In this document: positions 1-6,873 of the stretch, piece after piece
How positions within the stretch are numbered: position 1 is the first letter of the stretch
Layout of the letters: each line of letters begins with the position of its first letter
Origin: Candidatus Hydrogenedentota bacterium
Lineage (GTDB): Bacteria; Hydrogenedentota; Hydrogenedentia; Hydrogenedentales; CAITNO01
NCBI GenBank assembly: GCA_007124105.1
Contig: SLFT01000141.1
Coordinates: 1 to 9,052 of the forward strand
DNA length: 9,052 nt
Direction: 5' to 3'
Made by a program: the position numbers and the translations under genes
Notes under the pieces: model-generated
What the model was told of the DNA's origin: nothing
Databases searched by the model: none
Seen by the model: only the letters and a program-made list of their open reading frames with translations

Positions 1-1
1 G

Positions 2-319
2 CAGGACTTTGAACATGAGGCCTTCGCGTTGCTTTTTCAGGGATACATACACATCCCGCAGGATGGCATGTTTGCCTTCACTACCGTATCCAATGACGGC
101 AGTAAACTCTACATTTGCGATCGCCTGGTAGTAGATAATGACGGTCTCCACAGAGAACGGGCTGAAACAGGATTTATTGCCTTGCAGCAAGGCTGGCATC
201 CCATTCGGGCGCCCTACTTTGAGGCGGGCGGCGCGCATGCACTGGCGGTGTATTATACAGGCCCGGATATCCCCTACCAGGAAATCCCGCCCGAAGCGTT
301 GCGACATAACATCATGTAA
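2..319 (+). CDS. C-terminal PA14 domain of a larger protein (5' end outside window)
   Basis: The reading frame is open from the left edge of the window, so the true start lies upstream. Only the last 105 or so residues are visible. They match the second half of a PA14 domain, a beta-barrel carbohydrate-binding module: a 'GYIHIPQDGMFAFTT' strand pair, 'SNDGSKLYICD' (the DGS-x-L-Y signature), 'VVDNDGLH', then 'LQQGWHPIRAPYFEAGG' and a closing 'VYYTGPD'. In bacterial polysaccharide degraders this domain is often attached to hexosaminidases, other glycoside hydrolases or large surface proteins. The catalytic part cannot be identified here. The domain ends about 15 residues before the stop, so PA14 is the C-terminal module. 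The possible membrane protein gene at 354 follows 34 bp later on the same strand. Confident in the domain, not in the parent protein. Confidence 0.85.
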   Translation, partial: QDFEHEAFALLFQGYIHIPQDGMFAFTTVSNDGSKLYICDRLVVDNDGLHRERAETGFIALQQGWHPIRAPYFEAGGAHALAVYYTGPDIPYQEIPPEALRHNIM

Positions 320-353
320 CAGGATGTTTACTAGGGAAAGGAACCGGCGAGAG

Positions 354-605
354 ATGATCAATACTATACGCAATCAAATGCGACAATCATTCATTGAAAA
401 TAAGTTCGGATGGCTGGGATTTCTTATCGGCCTTGCCTGTGTATTGGCTGCCGCCGGCGTATACCGAATCAGTTGGGAGTTGCCGGAAAACGCCCCGACG
501 ACAACACAAGCGCCCGTGGAAAGGCCACAAGAACGCGCGGCATCCGCGCGGTCTGGACAATCAGCGCCTATTACGGCAATACCTCGGCAACAGCACGACG
601 CGTGA
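354..605 (+). CDS. Possible small single-pass membrane protein (83 aa), function unknown
   Basis: Not recognised as a family. The translation has a basic, polar N-terminus (residues 1-17), one hydrophobic stretch (about residues 19-40, from GWLGFLIGLACVLAAAGVY) and a hydrophilic tail rich in Pro, Gln, Ala and Arg. This suggests an inner-membrane anchor with a short tail. A purine-rich AAAGGA lies at 337-342, 11 nt before the ATG, which is slightly long. An in-frame ATG at 324 would add 10 residues but has no usable ribosome binding site. The stop is a TGA at 603-605, and the same frame then stays open for 53 codons to a TAG at 765. The fragment could therefore be a gene shortened by a nonsense mutation or frameshift. 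It may be cotranscribed with the PA14 gene 34 bp upstream. Chance ORF remains possible. Confidence 0.45.
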   Translation: MINTIRNQMRQSFIENKFGWLGFLIGLACVLAAAGVYRISWELPENAPTTTQAPVERPQERAASARSGQSAPITAIPRQQHDA

Positions 606-774
606 ACCGCAATACAGCGCCACAAGAACGCCGAAATCGGCTGGACGCGCGATCTTTATCCTGTTGCGCCCCATGTCATGCAGATGTCGCCGTATCCGTA
701 TAGTTCAACGGGTTTCTGCCGGGTTTGCCTGCTTTATGCAGACCCACGACGAAACATGATGAGATAGGGGAAGG

Positions 775-873
775 TTAAAATATCCATCCAAAGAAAAACA
801 GGAAACTGCTTGTCAAAATGAAAATTAACGCCTCAATAACCCATGCGGTGCCAAATAGCAGAAATCGGATCAT
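775..873 (-). CDS. 32-aa hydrophobic small membrane peptide
   Basis: A short minus-strand ORF starts at ATG 873-871 and ends at TAA 777-775. The 32 residues are almost all hydrophobic: it opens MIRFLLFGTAW, has a lone Glu at residue 14, and ends SFLFFFGWIF. It would form one transmembrane helix with only Arg3 and Glu14 charged. Support for real expression is a purine-rich Shine-Dalgarno stretch (AAGGAAAGGA) 7 nt before the ATG and a sigma70-like promoter about 60 bp upstream (932-961, minus). Known functions for such peptides include regulatory subunits of membrane complexes (KdpF-like) and type I toxins. Nothing in the sequence decides between these, and no clear antisense promoter was found opposite the ORF. 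No family is recognised. Both flanking genes are on the opposite strand, so it would be a monocistronic unit. Confidence 0.5.
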   Translation of the reverse strand: MIRFLLFGTAWVIEALIFILTSSFLFFFGWIF

Positions 874-931
874 TTCTTTATCCTTTCCTTGGTTGTTGCT
901 TAGTATGTTCGACGCTCTCAAACCACAATAT

Positions 932-961
932 AGTGTAGCATCCCGAGGGCTTCGCGGTCAA
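932..961 (-). promoter_or_regulatory. Sigma70-like promoter for the 32-aa peptide gene
   Basis: Read on the minus strand, TTGACC (961-956) is followed by an 18-bp spacer and TACACT (937-932). The -35 box matches the consensus TTGACA at five of six positions and the -10 box matches TATAAT at four of six. Transcription would begin near 925 and give a leader of about 50 nt carrying the Shine-Dalgarno sequence before the ATG at 873. Its -35 box faces that of the rightward promoter at 975 with 13 bp between them. Confidence 0.45.
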
Positions 962-974
962 TATGTTGTGTTTT

Positions 975-1004
975 TTGACGTGATGCTGCCTGATTCAGTA
1001 TGAT
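975..1004 (+). promoter_or_regulatory. Sigma70-like promoter upstream of the secreted glycosidase-like gene
   Basis: TTGACG (975-980), an 18-bp spacer and TATGAT (999-1004) match the sigma70 consensus at five of six positions in each box. A T-run (971-976) precedes the -35 box and could act as a short UP-like element. Transcription would start near 1011 and give a leader of about 195 nt before the ATG at 1207. Confidence 0.5.
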
Positions 1005-1079
1005 TACCACTGATGGATATTTCCAGTTGTTTATGCAGTTGCTTGCGACCTTAGCGTAACCAATGATAATGTGGAAGTG

Positions 1080-1163
1080 CGGCATTGTCTGACATGTCCG
1101 ATGCCGTCTGACGGTGTCCGGCACTCTTTGACAGACCGTTGTCGTATCGAAGGTTCCGGGCAG
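1080..1163 (+). promoter_or_regulatory. Possible structured 5' leader with competing hairpins
   Basis: The untranslated stretch between the promoter at 975 and the start at 1207 has more symmetry than its surroundings. CGGCAT (1080-1085) can pair with ATGCCG (1101-1106). An overlapping short inverted repeat, CCGTctgACGG (1104-1114), cannot form at the same time. GTCTGAC occurs twice (1087-1093 and 1106-1112), in two imperfect copies of a roughly 19-bp unit, and CAGAC (1132-1136) could pair with either copy. I recognise no riboswitch class and see no T-run terminator. Apart from this and the promoter, 1005-1206 holds nothing identifiable. Confidence 0.2.
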
Positions 1164-1206
1164 GTCTGCGGGAGACACCGCTCAACGCTCACAATAAGGA
1201 TATCTT

Positions 1207-3246
1207 ATGCGTTACGTGTATCTAATCATTCTTGCGCAAATTATTTCGTTTCCACTGGAGGCAGTGGTGTTGGTGGACGCGCCGGTATATCATGGCGCTA
1301 CACGTTCTCTGCGTTACGAGGAGAAATGGCCCGAGGATAACGGCGGCGTTCTTTACTTCTTCATCAAGAACGATGGAGAAACTGAAGATGCTGTTGCTGA
1401 TGTGCGCGCAGCGGGCAAGCCTCTGGATGCTCATGAAAATGTACACTGGTGGCGCCAATGGCCGCGCCGCCTCGCGCCGGGACAGGTAGGCTGGGTCACA
1501 CTCAAGAGCGTAGGCGCGCCTTTCGAGCAAGGCGCCGACGCCGAGGTGGACGTTGTGATGGCGTCAGGAAAGCGTATTTCCTTCACTACCCGTTGTGAAA
1601 CGCCGCCGCTGCGTTTGGGCAACGCGCTTCCCGCGCCTGATTACCAGACGCTCCATCTCTATGTGCGCAACGACGGCGACAAACCGTTACGCCTGCGCGA
1701 GATTGTGTTTAACGCTGACCGGTACGAAATAGGCCACCGTGCCCTCACCCTGGTTGGCGATGATCCCGATATGCCGCCCGGCGCATTGCGCATTCTCAAC
1801 CTCACGTTGGAGCAGGCGTTGCCGCCGCTTTATCCAATGGCCGTGCGGGTATGCGCCATGCAGGGCGACACGCCCGTATGGACCGGAGCGGGCATACGGC
1901 TTACCGAGGCGAACTACACCATCGGCACGTGGGAATCGGGCATGCCTGAACGGGAAGAAGGCCAGCAGTTCGCGCGCAAGCTGGGCATTGACGCATGCGT
2001 CGCCACGCGCGACTGGGAACTGCAACGTGAGATGTACCGAAAATACCACATTCGCACACTGGCAATCGGCAATCATGAGGTCGGCGATCCGCCGAAAAAA
2101 CAACCCAATCTTGACATGGTGCGCGCATTAAGCGACAGTCCGCACCTTGCCGCATGGATGGTGCGCGACGAGCCCGACCTGCACAACATCCCCGCCGAGC
2201 GCATGCACCGCCACAATAATATTTATTGGGATACCGACGCCAACCATCCAACCTATCTGAACTTGATGACTACGGCCGGCTACAACGACTATGGTCACAT
2301 CCCGGACATAGTCTGTATGGACCATTATGTGTTTTTTGCGCCGAACAACATCCCACGCACCGGGATAACCCGATTTGCCGAGCTTGAGGAGGCGCTGGAG
2401 TTCACGGACCTGTTAAAGGAAAATACCGAACCGGTACGAATGTGGGTATGGCCCCAGCTGGCCGCGCCCGTATGGAACCGGCAACCCTATCCCTGGGGCG
2501 TCAACTACCAGTTCTGGGCGCATGTCAAGGGCGGCGCAAAGGGATTGCTGTGGTTCAAGTACGGCGCCGGATATGAGACCCATGAAGAGTACGCCGCGCC
2601 CACGGCCGAAGCCGAGAAACTGGTGCGCCAGTTTAATTTAATCCGTAGCCTGTGCTTTTATGGCGAACCCTTGCGCAGCGTCAAGAGCGACAACGAGCAC
2701 TTGTTGGCCCGCGCGCTCATTTCCGAAGACGCGCTGGTAGTGATTGTGTTAAACAACAACTACGAAACAGACGGTGTCCCCTTTGCCGCTGAATACGCGC
2801 TGCACCCAACCGCCGGGAGCGTAACCGTGCCGCTGCCCCATTGGATTGCGCCGGAACAGGTCAATCGGGTTACAGATGAAGGTATTGAACCGGCGGCATA
2901 CCAAATGGAGGAGAATGGATTGCGCATTCCCGTCGAAATGCATAAGGAAAGCATGGTATTTCTTATCGGCAGTCAGGATACAAACCCGCCCGCCCAGGTG
3001 ACCGGCGTTACCCTTGCCGCGCTGGATGAGAAGGGCGCCGTCCTTTCATGGGCTATGCCTTTTGATAATTACGGTGTGAAAGGCTATGCCGTATACCGTG
3101 ACAGCGAAAAGATTGCCGATGTGCGGCATCCCATTTACACTACAACGCGGGACATAAGCAACGCAGGAAACTACACCATACGCGCGTATGACGGCGCAAA
3201 CAATCTCGGCGACGCAAGCGCTGCCGTAGCGGTTGCCTTCGACTGA
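1207..3246 (+). CDS. Secreted glycoside-hydrolase-like protein with C-terminal fibronectin III domain (679 aa)
   Basis: Starts at an ATG preceded by AAGGA at a good distance (ATAAGGATATCTT-ATG). Residues 1-19 look like a signal peptide with possible cleavage after LEA, so the product is exported. Residues of about 45-130 and 146-232 look like two related beta-sandwich domains, since both begin with similar strands (LYFFIKNDGET and LHLYVRNDGDK). Residues of about 235-480 resemble a TIM-barrel glycosidase core: 'AAWMVRDEPDLHN' places Asp-Glu-Pro at 321-323, with Glu322 a candidate catalytic acid/base, followed by 'VCMDHY' (369-374), 'MWVWPQ' (412-417) and 'GGAKGLLWFKYG' (442-453). A beta-rich segment (485-587) leads to a fibronectin III domain (about 592-679, with AVLSWAMPFDNYGVKGYAVYR). 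Substrate unknown; the catalytic assignment is inferred from the motif only. Such proteins are frequent in Planctomycetes, Lentisphaerae and Hydrogenedentes-type genomes. Confidence 0.8.
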   Translation: MRYVYLIILAQIISFPLEAVVLVDAPVYHGATRSLRYEEKWPEDNGGVLYFFIKNDGETEDAVADVRAAGKPLDAHENVHWWRQWPRRLAPGQVGWVTLKSVGAPFEQGADAEVDVVMASGKRISFTTRCETPPLRLGNALPAPDYQTLHLYVRNDGDKPLRLREIVFNADRYEIGHRALTLVGDDPDMPPGALRILNLTLEQALPPLYPMAVRVCAMQGDTPVWTGAGIRLTEANYTIGTWESGMPEREEGQQFARKLGIDACVATRDWELQREMYRKYHIRTLAIGNHEVGDPPKKQPNLDMVRALSDSPHLAAWMVRDEPDLHNIPAERMHRHNNIYWDTDANHPTYLNLMTTAGYNDYGHIPDIVCMDHYVFFAPNNIPRTGITRFAELEEALEFTDLLKENTEPVRMWVWPQLAAPVWNRQPYPWGVNYQFWAHVKGGAKGLLWFKYGAGYETHEEYAAPTAEAEKLVRQFNLIRSLCFYGEPLRSVKSDNEHLLARALISEDALVVIVLNNNYETDGVPFAAEYALHPTAGSVTVPLPHWIAPEQVNRVTDEGIEPAAYQMEENGLRIPVEMHKESMVFLIGSQDTNPPAQVTGVTLAALDEKGAVLSWAMPFDNYGVKGYAVYRDSEKIADVRHPIYTTTRDISNAGNYTIRAYDGANNLGDASAAVAVAFD

Positions 3247-3299
3247 GCCGCTGACGAAAGAACAGCCCCTGGTCCAGGAGCCAAGCAAGAAAAATAATC

Positions 3300-4382
3300 A
3301 TGAATGACCACCATTTTGATAAACGTATTGCAGCGATACAGTCGGCTTTGTCGTTGCACGACTGCGACGCTTTTATCAGTGTTGACCCCACGGACAACGC
3401 GTACTTAACGGGTTTTTTCGGAAGCGCGTCCGCATTATTGATCACGCAGGCGAATGCGCTGCTTCTGTGCGACTTCCGATACGCAGAACAGGCCGCGGCG
3501 CAAACGCGTGTTGCGACGGTCATGCAATGTGCGGGCAATCTTGATTTACGTCTGGCGGAAAAACTGGCCGATGCCCAGGCGCGTCGTTCGGCTTTCGAGC
3601 CCGACGCCATTACGGTATCCCGACATGACGCCATTGCGAAAAAGTGCGGCAGCGATTTAGTCCCGACTCCGGGTATATGTCGGACGCTGCGTCTGTGCAA
3701 AGAGCCCGGCGAGCGTGAGCGCATCGCCGCGTCAGCGGCGCTGGCCGAGGATGCGCTGGAAACGCTGCTGGCATGTCTCGAACCGGGTATCCATGAATCC
3801 ACGGCGGCGGGGCAGCTCGAATTCGAATTTCGGAAACGAGGCGCCCAATGTGCCGCCTTCGAGACTATCGTGCTCTTCGGCGAACGCAGCTCGTTGCCCC
3901 ACGGAAAACCCGGCGAACGGGCGCTGCAAACGGGGGATATCGTGTTAATTGACTGTGGCTGTATCTTGGATGGATACTGTTCTGACTTGACCCGAACGTT
4001 CGTTTTCGGTAGGATACCGGGCGAATGGTTTGTGGAAATATATGAAATCACGCGCATTGCCCAGCAATCGGCGGTGGAAACAACGCGAGCCGGCGTTCTA
4101 GCCAGTGACGTGGACGCCGCCGCGCGCGACACCATTGCCGCGGCGGGATATGGCGAGCGATTCGGTCACGGCACGGGCCACGGTGTGGGCCTGGAGGTGC
4201 ATGAAGCGCCCCGATTAAACGCTGAGTCGCACACAGCCCTGAAAGCGGGCATGGCGGTCACGGTCGAACCGGGCATCTATCTGCCGGGCCGGGGCGGTGT
4301 GCGCATTGAAGACCTGATTGTTGTTACTGAAAATGGAAATGATGTGTTAACCCGATTACCCAAGGAATTACGGATACTCTAA
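3300..4382 (+). CDS. M24B metallopeptidase, Xaa-Pro aminopeptidase / Xaa-Pro dipeptidase family
   Basis: A cytosolic 'pita-bread' peptidase of 360 residues, the usual size for the short bacterial Xaa-Pro peptidases, which cleave N-terminal residues preceding proline. Residues 1-130 form the creatinase-like N-terminal domain (VDPTDNAYLTGFFGSASALL). Residues 137-350 form the catalytic domain. All five dinuclear-metal ligands are visible: Asp218 (LIDCG), Asp229 (YCSDLTRTF), His294 (FGHGTGHGVGLEVHEAPR), Glu323 (TVEPGIYLPG) and Glu337 (VRIED). The ATG at 3300 is the only reasonable start, since no other start codon lies just upstream in frame. Its ribosome binding site is weak: AGGAG at 3276-3280 is 19 nt away. 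It lies 53 bp after the glycosidase-like gene and 1 bp before efp. Pairing with efp is a common bacterial arrangement that links proline-containing peptide turnover with translation of proline-rich proteins. Aminopeptidase P and prolidase cannot be separated from sequence alone. Confidence 0.93.
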   Translation: MNDHHFDKRIAAIQSALSLHDCDAFISVDPTDNAYLTGFFGSASALLITQANALLLCDFRYAEQAAAQTRVATVMQCAGNLDLRLAEKLADAQARRSAFEPDAITVSRHDAIAKKCGSDLVPTPGICRTLRLCKEPGERERIAASAALAEDALETLLACLEPGIHESTAAGQLEFEFRKRGAQCAAFETIVLFGERSSLPHGKPGERALQTGDIVLIDCGCILDGYCSDLTRTFVFGRIPGEWFVEIYEITRIAQQSAVETTRAGVLASDVDAAARDTIAAAGYGERFGHGTGHGVGLEVHEAPRLNAESHTALKAGMAVTVEPGIYLPGRGGVRIEDLIVVTENGNDVLTRLPKELRIL

Positions 4383-4383
4383 C

Positions 4384-4941
4384 ATGATATCAACAGCTGA
4401 CTTTCGTAATGGACTGGTTGTGAACCTTGACGGCGAACTGATGGAAATAGTCGAGTTCCAGCATGTGAAGCCGGGCAAGGGCGGCGCATTTGTGCGCACC
4501 AAATTCAAGAATTTTCTGACCGGGCGCGTACTTGAAAAAACGTTCCGCTCAGGCGAGAAATTTGACGAGGCGCGCATCGAGGAACAGCGCTGGCAGTTTC
4601 TGTACTCCGACGGCGCGCAGTTTCATTTCATGGACCATGAGACCTACGAGCAGTTGCCGGTGAATGCCGATCTGGTGGGCGATCAGGCGCTGTGGATGAA
4701 AGAAAACGAGGATGTCTCGCTCATGTTTCATGACGGCAGCGTCATCGCGGTCAAGGTGCCGGCCCATGTGGTGCTGACCATAACCAAGTCTGACCCAGGT
4801 GTACAGGGCGACCGCAGCAGCGGCGCAAAAAAGCCGGCCACATTGGAGACTGGCGCCGCCATACAGGTGCCCCTGTTTCTTGAGGAAGGCGATGCGGTGA
4901 AGGTAGACACGCGCACGGGCGAATACGTGGAACGAATGTAA
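4384..4941 (+). CDS. efp: Elongation factor P
   Basis: A 185-residue, full-length EF-P. It binds between the P and E sites of stalled ribosomes and stimulates peptide bond formation at polyproline stretches. The N-terminal KOW-like domain (residues 1-63) carries the tip loop KPGKGGAFVRTK. Lys32 sits where E. coli EF-P Lys34 is beta-lysylated, so it may be modified, but no epmA or epmB homologue is in the window. The central OB domain (about 66-127) includes FHFMDHETYEQL, and the C-terminal OB domain (about 130-185) carries the family signature KPATLETGAAIQVPLFLEEGD. The ATG follows the peptidase stop by one base, indicating translational coupling. AAGGA at 4362-4366 lies inside the upstream gene and rather far off. 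Confidence 0.97.
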   Translation: MISTADFRNGLVVNLDGELMEIVEFQHVKPGKGGAFVRTKFKNFLTGRVLEKTFRSGEKFDEARIEEQRWQFLYSDGAQFHFMDHETYEQLPVNADLVGDQALWMKENEDVSLMFHDGSVIAVKVPAHVVLTITKSDPGVQGDRSSGAKKPATLETGAAIQVPLFLEEGDAVKVDTRTGEYVERM

Positions 4942-4986
4942 TCGCAGTATCCTCCTTGAAACAGGCGGTAGCCAAAGGGAACTAAG

Positions 4987-5445
4987 ATGGATTTTGAAGA
5001 ACTGCAAGAACTGATACGGCTCTTCGAATCCACCGAACTGTCTGAAATCGAGGTGGAGGAAGACGGACGCCGCATCCGCCTGGCCAAACAACCGATTACC
5101 GAAAACCATGTTGTTCCGGCGCGGGAAGGGGCAACCGCCAGGAGTACGGCAAAACCAGCCCCTACCCTGGATGCGGAAACAGAAGCGCTGCTGGCCGAAG
5201 GGCTCGTTACCGTGGATTCGCCCATGGTGGGAACTTTTTATACCGCCTCTGGTCCCAGCGCACCGCCTTTTGTACAGGTGGGCGACACGGTAGACGCCAA
5301 CCAGGTAATCTGTATTGTGGAGGCCATGAAGATCATGAACGAAGTCGTTTGCAAAGTGCCGGCCATTGTCGAACGTATTCTTGTACGCAATGGTGAACCT
5401 GTGGAATACGGACAGCCGCTCATTGCCGTGCGGCCGTTAGCCTGA
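4987..5445 (+). CDS. accB: Acetyl-CoA carboxylase biotin carboxyl carrier protein
   Basis: A 152-residue BCCP, the biotin-bearing subunit of acetyl-CoA carboxylase, which carries carboxybiotin from biotin carboxylase to the carboxyltransferase in the first step of fatty acid synthesis. The N-terminal segment (1-34, MDFEELQELIRLFESTELSEIEVEE) is the usual start of the family. A Pro/Ala/Thr-rich linker (about 43-62) leads to the biotinyl domain (75-150). The biotin attachment lysine is Lys115 in VEAMKIMNEV. The 'thumb' insertion typical of AccB (SPMVGTFYTASGPSAPPFV, 78-96) is present, which separates it from other biotinyl proteins. The start has a strong Shine-Dalgarno (AAAGGGA, 4974-4980) 6 nt before the ATG. 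It lies 45 bp after efp and 11 bp before accC. Confidence 0.97.
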   Translation: MDFEELQELIRLFESTELSEIEVEEDGRRIRLAKQPITENHVVPAREGATARSTAKPAPTLDAETEALLAEGLVTVDSPMVGTFYTASGPSAPPFVQVGDTVDANQVICIVEAMKIMNEVVCKVPAIVERILVRNGEPVEYGQPLIAVRPLA

Positions 5446-5456
5446 CGAGGGCGGTT

Positions 5457-6797
5457 ATGTTCAAACGACTTCTCATAGCTAATCGCGGCGAAATTGCGGT
5501 ACGGATCATACGCGCCTGCCGGGAAATGGACATTGTGTCGGTAGCCGTGTATTCCACCGCCGACCGCGATTCGCTGCATGCGCAACTGGCCGATGAATGT
5601 ATATGCATCGGACCGGCCGGCGCATCAGAAAGCTATCTGAAATCCTCGAGCATCATTGCCGCCGCGGAAGTGGCGGATGTGGAAGCCATTCACCCCGGTT
5701 ACGGATTCCTGGCGGAAAACCCCAAGTTCGCTGCAATATGTCGGGACTGCCGCATCGGCTTCATTGGGCCTACGGTGGAAACCATTGCATTGTGCGGCGA
5801 CAAGGCCGCCTGCCGCAAAACCGTTCACGACGCAGGCGTTCCCGTCGCGCCTGGCAGCGAATGCGTGGTGAAAGATCCCCAGGAAGCGGCGCGCATAACG
5901 CGGGATATTGGCTATCCTGTGCTGGTGAAAGCCGCCGCGGGCGGCGGCGGCAAGGGCATGCGTATCGCGCATAATGAATCCACGCTCAAGCACGCCGTGT
6001 CCATGGCCGCCTCGGAAGCGGAAGCGGCTTTCGGCAACAGTGGCGTATACATCGAGAAGTTTGTGGAAGGCGCCCGTCATATCGAATTCCAGATTCTGGG
6101 AGACGACGCGGGAAACCGTGTATGTTTCAGTGAACGGGAATGCACCATCCAGCGCCGACACCAGAAACTTATTGAAGAAACGCCGAGTCCCGCGTTAACG
6201 CCTGAATTGCGCGCTGCCATGACCGAAGCGGCCCTCACGGCTGCCAAGGCCGTCAATTACACCAACGCAGGCACAGTCGAGTTCCTGCTCGCGCCGGATA
6301 AGGCGTTTTATTTCATTGAACTGAACGCGCGCATACAGGTGGAGCATCCCGTCACCGAGGAAGCCACCGGTATAGACCTTGTACGGGAACAGATACGACT
6401 GGCGGCGGGCGAACCGCTTGGGTACGACAAGGTCCCACATTATGACGCGGCCATCGAGGCGCGCGTCTATGCCGAAGACCCCGCATCCAATTTCCGGCCC
6501 AATTCAGGGCTTATCCGTCGGTGTCACATCCCGGGCGGCCCCGGCATTCGCGTGGACACCCATCTCTTCTCCGGGTACGAAGTGCCCCACTATTACGACT
6601 CGCTGCTGGCCAAAGTCATCGCGCGCGGCAAAACGCGCAATGAAGCCATTGAGCGCATCAGCGGCGCGCTTGATGAATTGTTCGTCGAGAATATTACCAC
6701 CACCGCTGGACTATGCGCGCGCATTATCCGCGGCGACCGCTTCCGGCGCGGTGATATTGGGCCGGACTTGCTGGATGAATATCTGGTAGATGAGTAA
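5457..6797 (+). CDS. accC: Acetyl-CoA carboxylase biotin carboxylase subunit
   Basis: A 446-residue cytosolic enzyme that uses ATP and bicarbonate to carboxylate the biotin on AccB. Length and residue numbering follow E. coli AccC closely. The N-terminal domain (1-113) begins MFKRLLIANRGEIAVRIIRA. The ATP-grasp domain (about 114-330) has Lys116, Lys158, the glycine-rich lid AAAGGGGKGMRI (159-170) and Glu275. It ends in the metal- and bicarbonate-binding run FIELNARIQVEHPVTE with Glu288, Asn290 and Arg292. Arg336 (IEARVYAEDP) corresponds to the catalytic arginine Arg338. The biotin carboxylase C-terminal domain fills 331-446. GAGG (5447-5450) precedes the ATG by 6 nt. The 11-bp gap to accB indicates one transcript; accA and accD are not in the window. 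All catalytic residues are present, so it should be active. Confidence 0.98.
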   Translation: MFKRLLIANRGEIAVRIIRACREMDIVSVAVYSTADRDSLHAQLADECICIGPAGASESYLKSSSIIAAAEVADVEAIHPGYGFLAENPKFAAICRDCRIGFIGPTVETIALCGDKAACRKTVHDAGVPVAPGSECVVKDPQEAARITRDIGYPVLVKAAAGGGGKGMRIAHNESTLKHAVSMAASEAEAAFGNSGVYIEKFVEGARHIEFQILGDDAGNRVCFSERECTIQRRHQKLIEETPSPALTPELRAAMTEAALTAAKAVNYTNAGTVEFLLAPDKAFYFIELNARIQVEHPVTEEATGIDLVREQIRLAAGEPLGYDKVPHYDAAIEARVYAEDPASNFRPNSGLIRRCHIPGGPGIRVDTHLFSGYEVPHYYDSLLAKVIARGKTRNEAIERISGALDELFVENITTTAGLCARIIRGDRFRRGDIGPDLLDEYLVDE

Positions 6798-6832
6798 TCT
6801 CGGCAAGCGCCATAAAAAATGTAAACGCGGTT

Positions 6833-6859
6833 GAAAGCTGCCCCTTGAATCGCAGTTTC
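6833..6859 (+). terminator. Weak hairpin between convergent accC and pspC genes
   Basis: In the 76-bp gap between the convergent operons, GAAA-g-CTGC (6833-6841) can pair with GCAGTTTC (6852-6859) around a 10-nt loop with one bulged G. The downstream sequence has only a few T residues. It is the best terminator candidate in the gap but does not look like a strong intrinsic terminator on either strand. Confidence 0.18.
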
Positions 6860-6873
6860 TAATCAATCAGGGA

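Noticed and set aside
603..605. TGA as recoded sense codon (selenocysteine or alternative code)
   Set aside because: TGA ends several well-supported genes here (glycosidase-like gene, accB, pspA, pspB), and no SECIS-like hairpin was evident after 605.
727..743. GCCTGC-N5-GCAGAC inverted repeat as terminator for the 32-aa peptide gene
   Set aside because: The stem needs a G-U pair and no T-run follows on the minus strand.
810..838. TTGTCA-N17-TCAATA on the plus strand, opposite the 32-aa peptide, as a possible antisense RNA promoter
   Set aside because: The -10 box matches only two of six consensus positions, too weak to argue for a type I antitoxin RNA.
1101..1112. ATGCCGTCTGAC, 11 of 12 bases matching the Neisseria DNA uptake sequence
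   Set aside because: Single copy, last base differs, and nothing else in the window is neisserial. The similarity follows from the local CCGTCTGACGG inverted repeat and is taken as chance.
3269..3281. CCTGG-T-CCAGG palindrome between the glycosidase-like gene and the peptidase as terminator
   Set aside because: Only 5 bp before a mismatch and not followed by T residues on the plus strand, so readthrough into the peptidase is likely.
3140..4135. 331-codon open frame on the minus strand opposite the Xaa-Pro peptidase
   Set aside because: It lies antisense to a peptidase with all five metal ligands intact. Its translation is Ser/Arg/Ala-rich with no domain and no ribosome binding site, which is typical of a codon-bias shadow.
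5625..6161. 178-codon minus-strand open frame inside accC
   Set aside because: accC is full length with every catalytic residue, and the opposite frame has no start signal or family features.
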